DNA of 64,000 nucleotides from Monocercomonoides exilis (taxonomy: Eukaryota; Preaxostyla; Oxymonadida; Polymastigidae): the NCBI GenBank assembly GCA_001643675.2, contig LSRY02000013.1, positions 1,366,501 to 1,430,500 of the forward strand. The letters run 5' to 3'. Positions 32,101 to 40,417 of the stretch are shown in pieces. Positions within the stretch are counted from its first letter, which is position 1. Each line of letters starts with the position of its first letter. Below the pieces are notes generated by a model, which was not told the origin of the DNA, searched no databases, and saw nothing but the letters and a program-made list of their open reading frames with translations. The translations under genes and the position numbers were made by a program.

Positions 32101-33909
32101 AACTGTTGAACTCAAATCACTTTGGCCATATATTGTGAAAGTGTTAATTCCACAATCCACTTTCTTAGTTTCTGTGATCGTTCCTGTAAGTATCTCAATA
32201 TCTGTGACAATATCAGGAATAAGCTGAGTCAAGCAATGCCTGATAGTTCCACAAGGATGAATTTCATTCAACCCACATGCATATGTATCAATTGCATTAG
32301 GTTGCGTTTCGGTGGATGAAACAAATCTCATTATTCCAAAATTGTTTCGAAGCCATTCACTTTTATCAACAATTTTTGTATAATCTGTACTGACTCTATT
32401 TGTTGTATTCCTTGTTGAATAGCAGGTTGAATCAATGTTGTTTGATGTCGAATTATAAAGAACAACATCATGACCTCCTTTCACACATGAATTATTGTGA
32501 AAAAAGCAAAAATAAAACAATGTTCCATTATTGTTACTATTAATAAAAATACCAACAGCACCTCCTCCATTCATTGAATTGCAATTACAGAACAGACAAT
32601 TTGAAATGACAACTTTGTCCGTTGGATTCCAATGTTCAACAGCACCTCCCGTGGATGAGGTTGAAAGATTTGCTTTGCACGAAACAAACAAAGAATTAAT
32701 AACACATTCTTTCTGTCTTTGAGTTTTTGTTGGACAAAGAACAATTGCCCCTCCATCGTCGCCTGATGAGCAACTTTGAAAGAAGCAATCATCAACCAAT
32801 GATTGCACATACACATACTCTGTCATAACTCCTCCACCTCCGGTAAATGTGGTTCCTGCTGCTGAACATTGGACGAACATCGAATGGAGCACATTGCATT
32901 CAGCGATTTTCAATGCATATATTCCTCCACCTCTTGTGGATGAAGCATTGCATCGAGTAAATGACGAATTTTCAACTCGAAGGATGGTTTTTTCATTGTC
33001 ATGCACATAAAGAGCACCTCCTTGTGGGGATGTGCAATCAATCCATTCGCATAATGAAAATGATTGACTTGCTGTTGAATTAATTTGTCCTTTTCTCTTC
33101 AGAGCATTTGCTTCTCTTTTTCCGTTGCATATTGATGTGTTTTTGCAAACAAATTTCTCTGAAGAAAAGGATCCACTTGAAATACCACCTTCAAATACAT
33201 TAACAGAAGAATGAATGAGGCAGTTCTCTATTGAACTCGAGTAACATGAATGGGATATTTGGTAATCACTGTGATTGTCCAATTTCACTGACATATTCCT
33301 GAAGGCACAATGATCAATCTGCTCTCTTTTGCTCTTTCCAGACAGCAGGAAATAGTCTGATGATGAAACAGCCAGATCTGCAACGATGGAATTTCTCAAA
33401 ATAACAGAATTTGAATCATCAGATGAAAATATGAGGCTGGAAGGGCAAAGATTCTTTTGGGGGATCAAACTCATATTTGTGAAACAGATTGACCCATTTT
33501 GCAAAAGAAACGGAGATTCCGATTTTTGGTGGGAAATGCAGGAATCCATTGTTAGAGTTGAATTGTCTGTTATTAGCACACATGTTGAAGAAGAATGTTC
33601 AATTGCCACATTTTTCAGTCCAACTGTAGAATTGTGCAATCCCAAAATAGTGTTTTTCACTGTAGAAAGTCCTGACTGGAATCTTTTCACTTCCGACAAT
33701 GCATTCCGCTCAGATAAGTAATTAACATCAGCCTCTGACAGATGTTGTGCATCATTAGAATAACCTGAACCCAAATAAAGAGAATTATTGAAAAAATAAC
33801 AGTTCAAAAGAATACCTTTGTTTTGAAGTGTGGCACTTCCAGAGACATCTTGTGCTTCAAATGTCTTCCCAAGAATCAAGCATGCACAAAGGAGCAAAAG
33901 CATTCTCAT
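26122..33909 (-). CDS. Giant secreted beta-helix receptor-like protein with TM span and pseudokinase tail
   Basis: One uninterrupted 2595-aa frame. Residues 1-19 are a signal peptide (MRMLLLLCACLILGKTFEA). The ectodomain to about residue 2140 consists of irregular beta-helix coils rich in Ser, Asn, Thr and Cys, with GGA/GGG turns. It is punctuated by four modules of the form CG-x(4-6)-PC-x(3)-x-x-L (CGLNEIHPCGTIRHCL, CGIAQFPCLTIKHSL, CGLSDYPCLSIGYSL, CGEFSAPCQSMDVGV). A membrane span lies at about 2145-2170 (LLIVIILVVLFLIVLIV). The cytoplasmic part is acidic and Ser-rich and ends in a kinase-like C-lobe: RWKAPELL (APE motif), VVFSIGMMLWECLTLQIPFG, SARPTLSDLK. I see no Gly-rich loop, no HRD and no DFG, so it is probably a pseudokinase or a scaffold. 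Function is unknown; a surface receptor or adhesin is inferred from architecture. This is the best-preserved family member in the window. Confidence 0.85.
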   Translation of the reverse strand: MRMLLLLCACLILGKTFEAQDVSGSATLQNKGILLNCYFFNNSLYLGSGYSNDAQHLSEADVNYLSERNALSEVKRFQSGLSTVKNTILGLHNSTVGLKNVAIEHSSSTCVLITDNSTLTMDSCISHQKSESPFLLQNGSICFTNMSLIPQKNLCPSSLIFSSDDSNSVILRNSIVADLAVSSSDYFLLSGKSKREQIDHCAFRNMSVKLDNHSDYQISHSCYSSSIENCLIHSSVNVFEGGISSGSFSSEKFVCKNTSICNGKREANALKRKGQINSTASQSFSLCEWIDCTSPQGGALYVHDNEKTILRVENSSFTRCNASSTRGGGIYALKIAECNVLHSMFVQCSAAGTTFTGGGGVMTEYVYVQSLVDDCFFQSCSSGDDGGAIVLCPTKTQRQKECVINSLFVSCKANLSTSSTGGAVEHWNPTDKVVISNCLFCNCNSMNGGGAVGIFINSNNNGTLFYFCFFHNNSCVKGGHDVVLYNSTSNNIDSTCYSTRNTTNRVSTDYTKIVDKSEWLRNNFGIMRFVSSTETQPNAIDTYACGLNEIHPCGTIRHCLTQLIPDIVTDIEILTGTITETKKVDCGINTFTIYGQSDLSSTVQIEFEASGLSLFSVSVGTLTVRDIILVHDSVHQNNRGSRLFEITGAGEMHVSRLNISAGSGQSSETVFTTELINVQSGMLQMENVNWAKTISTNSLISLSSTNEISLTLSECTFDGIERTTSGAAVMSFSNDKANIDLDSCIFEGCGSTCSENGGSMMLCAGEANEVKVEGGAFDECHCSTSNGLGGGILLRLIKENPNFLISSSFGTNTAKWGNDIFVISPNLEMTAKSKKILCVTASLDSFDKVRGYDNGNTSVTIPLCIYLLPTPEEIFVSNSEASDHTHCGIAQFPCLTIKHSLTRLTGTKKVVVSGMIQMSDELTFAGQKHEIRGNDNQSGWTVFDSNSISNSTMITASIETELSKLIFSLPPSLSSHSTFISSSSQLSLSHCSLSLQNPLSELAFLFLSVESGILIIDKFSASSIDLSGSPLISLSGSSTSTGSMSIKWLNMTNCTFSEIERAAGSGGCVSIDNGNDENSNGEINIEKCIFDECSVLDDESRGGAINAQLKGSIQMNVISCTFTECSAPIGEEGKTGFGGGMALKLIDDYSSFVISSPVFDLEKPNIAKYGNDLFVEAFNLTKSITNTSLPFVSENLDNISLNSMRGFDGSDTTNAIPLVYFWRTFGSEIFIGGDGKDVCICGLSDYPCLSIGYSLDRLPGGNEKNITIIGKGILQKSVDLSGISIKSDDTNKCSLECYSSLEGTDEAVMKIQGITNFELIDFAIPTSFENRMNVLMHVDSSEGLLTLKDCSFTKMEESGEEIINYRLIKADGGTVQLEFVTMQLLSFSKDVISVLSSTILNIKNLTMKNVELDGASGLSISKSSRREKNEVEQDVVIEWSSFEEVTQNTTNDIPVIQNDNDDEPLKMVIRNTTMKKCGGTRCGKGGVMFCVLNEGGRFDCSFCTISECFCSTTGRGGWLFLECISTVEQPLNFVLSNITFKDNSAFRGRDMYVRCHSIENQIVEEQFLLDFRAPFVKELAIWGCTTDSFLDEEDLLLRVMRYQSETIFVSSVADNHTDSKQCGEFSAPCQSMDVGVQHIIPSSYSQLLVSKETIINGECEAKDVIIRSLQSPSVASVHLSSTITDEGSLITTSENVRFERLKFNFGQSFCYSGSSIIHEANGQLSLSIVDFSSAGESNSIPSVALNSTFLSIANGILHVDNCSVSLLSFKKSAFLLNGDEINITNFRLEQIESTSNVFEIGQCKEVAFNWVVADEVELSEGCIIAIHGSNSGSVSITISLFNNCSRNSGGSSVLSVSSTSAQITLSNCTCTNCISLSDKGSVIQMSNSTNVFLELCRFVGVLEKERESDRINSFEEICKWSGSLVHSANSSLMMKDTTISNSPEGGITMSGGNVMIEKGELMNNNPSIEGYPSLRRNIICSDSGALNVMSLKGGDGVMPNSSLWILNDGCTLGGIAAEGSSSFFIPKLEEASLIENDSNIVVKFKGSLHLPCDLSFRLIFKTGDVELVETYQFDENSFVSEDEVIGTVPSENISTIANETEVSVMILFGKQLVATSPQILKNRSESNVNGDERISEGGKERKSYWLLIVIILVVLFLIVLIVSVILAVRWRKAKNENKELREIVNDTVRKDPKLIEMVTMEMSPEEQWRRAEGEAEKNNEERIKKRMNGKEMVHSESSEHLLAESGSTEYILGRDSDKIPEWALEKVEEEEEEIRKRTPSPSISSISSTSTTDSDSTFVRSENLCPTTSSMSNLVDAMACSSPHEKLIVDLRDSLFMLLHGRNEKKEMEISSLQQREQTAAQILFWVANLALHSFDGMENPLQSLANLSPHIVLFSEHMVICIVMHSDLLSDDSDSSSISSSTVVTSVSDDDDESDSLPSSAFEDEDSFKKECLRWKAPELLINKNMGATKKSVVFSIGMMLWECLTLQIPFGDYEADVAGQKIVNGERTDMTAVGGSSFCELIKLMVSEKQSARPTLSDLKREFIQKFPAGAVILTVSDAVTYQEGSQEKSKEEQSESLDSSEITFISSQNTPN

Positions 33910-35042
33910 GCGGAATGAAAGTCAATTTTGAGTTGAAAATTTTTATTTTTTTCCGGATGATCAAATCGAAATAAATAATGGTTTTAAACACAACGGAAAA
34001 TTGAAAAAATCTTTCTTTCAGCAAATCATTTTGTGTGCTTTTGAAATACATCTGGGGCGCATCCAAAGCATGTGGCTTTCTTTGGTTTTTGTCAGGCATG
34101 AATCGGTATTTGCTGATGCACATGAAATTCTTTCACTTCAAAAAATAAAATAAAATAAAAGGATAAAATTGAATGAAAGATTGAAAAAAACCTTTTCAAA
34201 AAGAAATTGCTGTCCAGCAAAGTTATAAAAAGGCGAAAATCTCTCATCAAAAAAAATGATATTAAAATCACCAGTTGAATGTGTTTTTTCTAATTGTCAA
34301 ATGAATCCTTTCCAATTGCTCAAAAATGATGAGTCTTTCTTCATCCACCTTCTCTTTCTTCCACTTGTCTGCTGCTCAACTGCTCTCCCTTCACAGCTTT
34401 CCTCCAACTTTCACATCATTTCATCGATCAATTCCTCTTCTTCTCTTCCCTCTTCTTCTGCTTCTTTGCTCCAAACATCCAAACAACCTCTTCTGCTTTA
34501 TTCGTCCCCTGCTTTCTTGCTCCTTCTCAATTTTGCATATTTATCCAATTGATGCAAACAACAAATGTTTGTTATTCAAAAATACTCATCTGCTTTTTTT
34601 TTCAAAGAAAAGATGCCTTTCAAGAAATCTTTTATTCCAATTAAAAACTACATGCAATGTGAACCTTCTTTAAAAAATTAAGGAAAGAAAGAAATTCCAA
34701 AAGATTGCAAACAAACATATAAAAGAATAAAATGTGTTGTAATTAAAACTCAAAAATATATTTTCCAAAATAAAAAATAAAAATAAAAAATAATTTCTTT
34801 CATTTCTCATATTTCACATTTCTTCAAATTTTAATCATTCAAAAAAAAATCAATATTAATCTGCAAACAAGAACAAACACAATTTGCCCTTCTTTGCCAG
34901 CTAAACATTCTCATTGCAAAATACCAATAACCCCATCCGCCTCTTCGTCCTTCCCAATCTCTTGTTCTTCGCTTTCCGTTCTGCATTGGTCCTGCTTCCA
35001 TCTCTTTCTTCTTCTCATCAACATCATCCTTTCACTTTCTTT
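33910..35042. other. Upstream region of the receptor gene; no supported gene
   Basis: AT-rich with T-rich and pyrimidine-rich patches (34330-34540, 34940-35090). Open frames here are low-complexity Ser/Leu/Phe and look like pyrimidine-tract artefacts. It likely contains the receptor gene's promoter, but no specific site is supportable. Confidence 0.35.
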
Positions 35043-36680
35043 TCAATTTTCTTCTTTTTCTTCTTCTTCTTTTCTCTCTTCCTTGTGCTCCAATGATGTT
35101 ATCTTTTCTTCCCAAGCAATTCCCATCAATACAAATTCTCGCCAAAGCCAGCGCTTTTCTGATATAATTGTGTGCATTTCAATTAATAATTGGTGCATCT
35201 TCAAAATATCTCGTGCTAAAATATCTAAAAATAGATGATGGATAATGAGAAAACCAATTGAATGGAATTTGCAAATAAACGATTTAAACCTCACAATGAA
35301 TGTCACTTGGTTGATGTTCAAGTGATGTTCAAAATATTGCTTTTCAATGTTAAAATGCAACCAATGCATTCTCGACAAACCCGATAAAGTTGCAATGAAA
35401 ATGGAAACATATTCAAAGAAGAATGCAAATCGGAATGGAATGGAATGTGGATTTGGAAATTTGATGAAATCAATGAAATCTTTTTGGCTTCACTTGGAAA
35501 GGCAAATGAAACACATTGACTATTGAAGAAAATGTTGGTGAAAATATGATGGAGTACGCAAAGGAATATTCTGTTGTTGAGCACGGTGTTTGTGGTGTTT
35601 TGTCAAAGGAATCAACATCTGCTTCGCTGTTGACAGTAGTTTTGCTCTGACTGTTCAAAAGGGGAATGCTGGCGGACTCTTCTTTTATGTGTTGCCTTTC
35701 TAATGAATTTTTTGTTTGATCTGGCTGTTGAACTGCACTGTCAAAATGAGGATTTGATAATGATCCTTCAGTTGAACAAGCCCTCGCTTTCAATTCTTTT
35801 GTTTCTGCATCTTCATCGCAAAAAAGAATGGAGTAGTTCTGGTCTTTTCTTTTTCGATGCTGCTCTCACAATAAGGTTTTATTTGGATTTTACAGTTATC
35901 AGAACATTTTTAATGGTTCGAAATAATGGTTATTTTTTATATTTTTTTTCAAACTTTGTTATCTAATTATTGCCAAGAACATCAATTGACTCAATTTTAT
36001 CTTCTCTTTCTCTTCTCCTAATCAAATGATCTGATTTTTTCTCCATCCTCTTTGTTCTTCCTTTTCCCAAAATTCTCCATTTTCTTTCCATCCCATTTCT
36101 TTTTATTGTGCATCTTCAGTTGCTTTCCTTCCACAAAATGATTTCACTTTTCTTCTTCTTCTTCTTCCTTTCTTCTGGCTTTCTCATCTTCTCCAACAAC
36201 ACAACGAGAAGTATTGTCTCATCATCACATTCATAACAAACTACCACTGGATATCCACACTTTCTTTCACACACAAAGTTCATCTGATTCTGCATGAACC
36301 GGTTGGCGAAAGAAGGAGGAAGATGAAGAGGAAGATGAAGAGATGTGTATTTTGCGTGTGAATCCCTTTTCGCTTCCGTGAACAAATCATCCGTTGCTTT
36401 CATGAGAGACATCACTCAGAAAAATAATTCGGTTAGTGGGCATGACAGAGCAGAAACATTCAGATGCCGAAATGTTGAACTGTTTGTTTTTCCCAATGGA
36501 TATGCATCTGGAAATGTACATGTGGACCGAACTCTTGGAATCAAAGCAATATGTTGCGAGTTGAAAAAGATACCTTGCAAGAACACACTCAACGATATGA
36601 GTCTTCTGAAGAAGGTGAAGATCATTAGGCTGATATTATCAGATGCGCTGATGAATAGTGAATATGTGTGCAAGTGAAGG
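35043..36680 (-). other. Possible multi-exon gene, unresolved
   Basis: Three minus-strand patches look coding. 36415-36116 encodes MKATDDLFTEAKRDSHAKY and YPVVVCYECDDETILLVVL. 35793 to about 35530 encodes EESASIPLLNSQSKTTVNSE. 35230-35043 starts right after a TTTTTAG acceptor and encodes DILARDILKMHQLLIEMHTI with an acidic/Lys end. 35500-35365 (SEAKKISLISSNFQIHIPF) may be another exon. A plus-strand stretch at 36421-36677 (ELFVFPNGYASGNVHVDRTL) also has coding character and competes with this reading. No family recognised. Confidence 0.3.
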
Positions 36681-37165
36681 CAGAGTCGATGAAAGTTGTG
36701 GAGATGGAACATAAGAAAGAAGAAATCTCCGAAAAAGAGCATTTGAGGACAAATCATAAGATATATGCTGTTCATTCAGCTGTTTTATTGAATTTTCCTT
36801 CAATTATGAATGTTCATCCAATTCATTCTCCTTCATCGATTCATCTTCTGTGACAAGTTGAAGGCTCGTAACATTGCCAAATCTGAAGAAAATCATTTCA
36901 GTCATTTATTTTGTCCAAGAATTGTTTTGATAACAAGTTCTTTAAATCTGTACCTCATTAATCTTCCACATGAAAAAAGTCAGGGTTGATCTCCATTCCT
37001 TGTTGCACGCCTTTTGATCAACTTTTTTCAATAAATGTTGAATTGTCACCATTCTCATGCATTTTCGTCTGAAATAATGTGATTGAAAGAATATTCGTTA
37101 TGTGTGGATGAAAAGAAATGAAAGAAAAAGAACATTGTTGAATTCGAGTGGAGTTGAATGAAGTG
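36681..37165. other. Intergenic
   Basis: No supported gene. Short frames on both strands are not coherent. The first copy of the 2.2-kb direct repeat begins at 37166. Confidence 0.35.
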
Positions 37166-38215
37166 AAAAAAAAACACCAATTTTTGTTGTCTGTTGAAGG
37201 AGTTGAAGAAGATGTTGATAAATGAAATGAAATGAAATGGATGTGAACAGATGACATTTTTCCATCAGAATTGTGAATGAAAAATGAAATGAAGACCCAC
37301 CTATTAATTGATCTGCTCAAAGGAAGGAAAGCGAAAGAAACTATTTCTGGTTCATGTGGTGGAATTGTTGAATTGTTGGACAAAAATATATCAGAGGATT
37401 GATGATTAATTAAAGAAGTGACAGAAATTGACAAAAATGTTGAAGATGGAAAAATCAAAAAGAAAATGAAGGAAACGATGAGGAGGGGGAAGAAGAAGAA
37501 GAAGAAGAAAAATCTGAAAGAGAAATGAAAAGAAATGAGTTCGATGATGCTCCTCAGAAATAGCAAAACAACAAATGCGAACAAGAATCATCTGATGAAA
37601 ATGCATTCATTTTGAACAGATTCAAATTTCATCATAGCGCACAGCAACAACAGAAGGAAGATTTATTATGTGTTGCACCGTGAGACTTTGATGGCTATTC
37701 AAACAACAAATTCTCAAATACAAAGAAGGCCTTCTTTCCACCAGCTTTGTTAAAAAAACTATCGTTTATGAAGAAATCAAAAAAGAATGAGGCTGAAAAG
37801 AAACCATTTAATCCACAAAAATGCAACTTTCGATGAATTGTCTCCTGGGAATGACGTTCAAAATAAAAAATTCTGTTGGTTTAATGGAATAATAATTTTT
37901 TAAAATTACATAAAAAATAATTAGTTTTGCATTGATGAAAAAAATCCTTCAAAAGAACACACATGCTTTTCCTGTTACAAAAACAGAAGATTGTCCAATC
38001 ACTGATACTGTCAATCTCATTTTTCTTGTTTCCATGCTCCTTTTTCCGTCATCCTTTTTCACCCTAAAATATCATTCTTTCAATGTTTTCATTCACATTT
38101 TTTTCCTGAAAAATATATCTCCGAATTTCATTCTTTTCAAGAGCCTTCCAATTGTTGGAATATTTCTTTTCGCTCTCATTCAAATGCTTTGAAATCGAAT
38201 TTGTTTTTCTTCTCA

Positions 38216-38404
38216 TCACCCAATTGAAAAAGGAAAATATGCAATTCCCATCTGCTGATTGTCTCTCAGCATCCAGCACTCTTCTGATGTTCCCCTCAGA
38301 AAGGCAAAGGATTGTTCATAAACATCATTTATCAGATTCTTGGACTCTGAGAAGGCCACAGATGGAAACATCTTCAAAATGAACAAGAACAATAATATAT
38401 GCAA
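38216..38404 (-). CDS. Candidate first exon of a small secreted protein
   Basis: The minus-strand ATG at 38404 begins a signal-peptide-like stretch (MHILLFLFILKMFPSVAFS), then KNLINDVYEQSFAFLRGTSE. The frame ends near a possible donor GTGATGAG. The duplicated copy at about 45172-44983 keeps the frame and most residues but lacks the ATG (Leu in its place). No downstream exon was found. It could be a receptor-family N-terminus or a chance hydrophobic frame. Confidence 0.3.
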   Translation of the reverse strand: MHILLFLFILKMFPSVAFSESKNLINDVYEQSFAFLRGTSEECWMLRDNQQMGIAYFPFSIG

Positions 38405-38935
38405 ACATGCAAATATTTTGATTTTTTGAAAATAGCTGAATTTCTTTCCAAGATGCTTTTCTTAACAATCATCTTGCCCAATTCCATCAACGATGTCCCT
38501 CCTTCGCTGTCTCGTCCCTTCAAGCAAATTATAACTGCCCATTTTGCAAAAAATTATTCATTCATCGATTTCTCATTCATCCTGTTGCAATTCTTGCACA
38601 AAATATTGCTTTTGATCAAAGCATCCATAACAACAATACTGAAAAGATATTGTGTTATTTCTCTTTGTTGCACCTTCTCAAAAATGCAAATGAAAAAAGA
38701 CACGGAATGGATAAATATTTTTTCGTTTCTATTTTGATAATTTATTTTTCACCAATTTCTTCCATCTGTTCATATGCAAATTCAATGTTAATGATAAAAA
38801 TGGTATTGTTTTTTTAATGCAATGGATTTTCAAAAATGCAGAAAACGAACAACACAAAAAAGTTCACAGGTCTTCAATTGCAGTTGCATTTGAATTTTTG
38901 ATTATCGTAATTTTATCTTTGTTTTTTTCATCAAA

Positions 38936-39370
38936 GAATTGCTTTCTGCGCTGGAACAGTGTGGCGAGGAAGATCAAAAGCAGAAAATTGAAGAATTGAA
39001 TGGAATGATTGATGAAATGGATGGAATTGAAATTCATCGGACTTTCACAAAAGAATTGTTCAACAAAATTGACAAAATGATTGAAGAAAAGAAAACATCT
39101 GTGGAAAATATCATAAGATTGTTAAAGCATGTTGGATTTTGCAAAGTTCTTTTGAACTTGCGGTGTTATGGCTTTTATTGTTCTTCACTGTCCATGAGAT
39201 TTGAGAAAATGATTGTTGAAAACGAGAAAAATGAAGAAAAGATCGAAAAGTTAATGGCAGATCTTTGCGAATGCTGTCTTTTGCTGAATGAGCAATTTTC
39301 TGAAAAATTGATGTTAATCAGCGTGACTTGTCTTCTGAAAGCCGTCTTTGACAAAGAAGAATGCATGGAG
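38936..39370 (+). pseudogene. 5' fragment of a helical Lys/Glu-rich family gene, cut by DIRS insertion
   Basis: The frame opens after a CATCAAAG acceptor. It encodes SALEQCGEEDQKQKIEELNG, then IDKMIEEKKTSVENIIRLLK and a CLLKAVFDKEE stretch, and stops being homologous at 39371 where DIRS element 2 starts. The product is an all-helical repeat protein (armadillo/HEAT-like by appearance), a multigene family I remember from Monocercomonoides-type oxymonads. The rest of this copy is missing. The sister copy continues at 45720-46963. Confidence 0.6.
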
Positions 39371-39412
39371 AATCAAAACGCAAGCATTTTGATTTGCAAG
39401 AAAACATTCATT

Positions 39413-39458
39413 CACTTTCTTCTCTTCGATCTGAGAGTATCACTTAAGGGTTAGTCAC
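39413..39458 (+). repeat. Left inverted terminal repeat of DIRS element 2
   Basis: The 46-bp segment ending in CTTAAGGGTTAGTCAC is the exact reverse complement of 43871-43916. The 42 bases outside it (39371-39412) have no match at the right end but do match the internal complementary region. Confidence 0.9.
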
Positions 39459-39476
39459 GGCGAATCTGATAAAAGA

Positions 39477-40319
39477 ATGCTCCCTAGCTCTCCACTCAGC
39501 ACTGGACCCGCGTTGAATTCTGCCACATCAATGATGTCAGATGGACCTCCGGGAGAGACGTTTTCGAGTGTGATTTCTCATTCCAGTTCTGAATTTGCCC
39601 AGCAGATCCCGGGAGCTTCAGAAGCGAAAATAAGCCATGGCGACGATTGTTTGCTGCTAGAAAATAGTTTTAAAACAATATTTCTCAGAGATCCGGACTG
39701 CAGCTTATATGATATGGATTTACCAGAAAGATATTTGGAAGATCTTATTACTGATTTGAAGGAAGATGATTTAAGTCCATTTCTGCCAAAGGCTCCTCCT
39801 ACAGCTTCGAGAACAGACAATTGGATGAACGACGCATTGGATAAGGCAGGTGAGCGAACTGAAGCATTTCTATATCCAGCCATTAAAATTCTGCTTTACA
39901 CACACGCGAAATTAAAAGAAAAAGATGACGAAAAAGGATCAATTGCAGATGCAATTTTATTAGTTTCAAAAGCGCTGAAGGAAGCAAGATCTGTAAGAAT
40001 TCAAGGAAGATTCGGCTTTAGGGCAGCTGCACAGATGAAGGAGAGCACAGCTTCCAGTCTTCTTACTCAAAGGCAATCAGAAGTTCTTGAAGAATGGAGA
40101 AAAACAGAGAAGAGTCAACAATTCAAGCTACAAACAACGAGCTGGCCTGTGAGAAGAAGTTCGATTAGAGCCAGAACAATTCCAACCAGAAGATCAGCTA
40201 GCCACAGATTTTTTCAAAGAGCTCCCCGGTTGTCAAGACAACAAAACCAAATCCGGCTGCGACCAAGTGCTTCAGGTTTCGCTTCAAGAAGACAATCAGG
40301 GGAGCGAAAATACCAATAG
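39477..40319 (+). CDS. Gag-like protein of DIRS element 2
   Basis: 280 aa from the ATG at 39477, 19 bp inside the left repeat. Ser-rich N-terminus, a central helical region (MDLPERYLEDLITDLKEDDL, AIKILLYTHAKLKEK) and an Arg/Ser/Gln-rich C-terminus (RRSSIRARTIPTRRS) likely to bind nucleic acid. No zinc knuckle. Its last bases overlap the start of the frame that later encodes the recombinase. Frame intact. Confidence 0.68.
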   Translation: MLPSSPLSTGPALNSATSMMSDGPPGETFSSVISHSSSEFAQQIPGASEAKISHGDDCLLLENSFKTIFLRDPDCSLYDMDLPERYLEDLITDLKEDDLSPFLPKAPPTASRTDNWMNDALDKAGERTEAFLYPAIKILLYTHAKLKEKDDEKGSIADAILLVSKALKEARSVRIQGRFGFRAAAQMKESTASSLLTQRQSEVLEEWRKTEKSQQFKLQTTSWPVRRSSIRARTIPTRRSASHRFFQRAPRLSRQQNQIRLRPSASGFASRRQSGERKYQ

Positions 40320-40417
40320 AAGAAACGAACAGCATTCTACAGCCCGCAGAAGTCCGACAAGAGGCAATGGTTGGAGGAAGAACTTGTTTATTTCGAGAAG
40401 AATGGGAAAAAATTTGA

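Larger units (their letters stand above)
37166..39370 (+). repeat. Copy A of a 2.2-kb direct duplication
   Basis: 2205 bp matching 43937 to about 46140 in the same orientation. It starts at a run of nine A before CACCAATTTTTG and ends exactly where DIRS element 2 begins. Similarity is very high over most of the length and falls in the last few hundred bases, where the helical-family gene fragment lies. Confidence 0.85.

Noticed and set aside
26222-33721. Many plus-strand frames opposite the 2595-aa gene
   Set aside because: All are short, Ser/Leu/His-rich shadows of a continuous, motif-bearing minus-strand frame.
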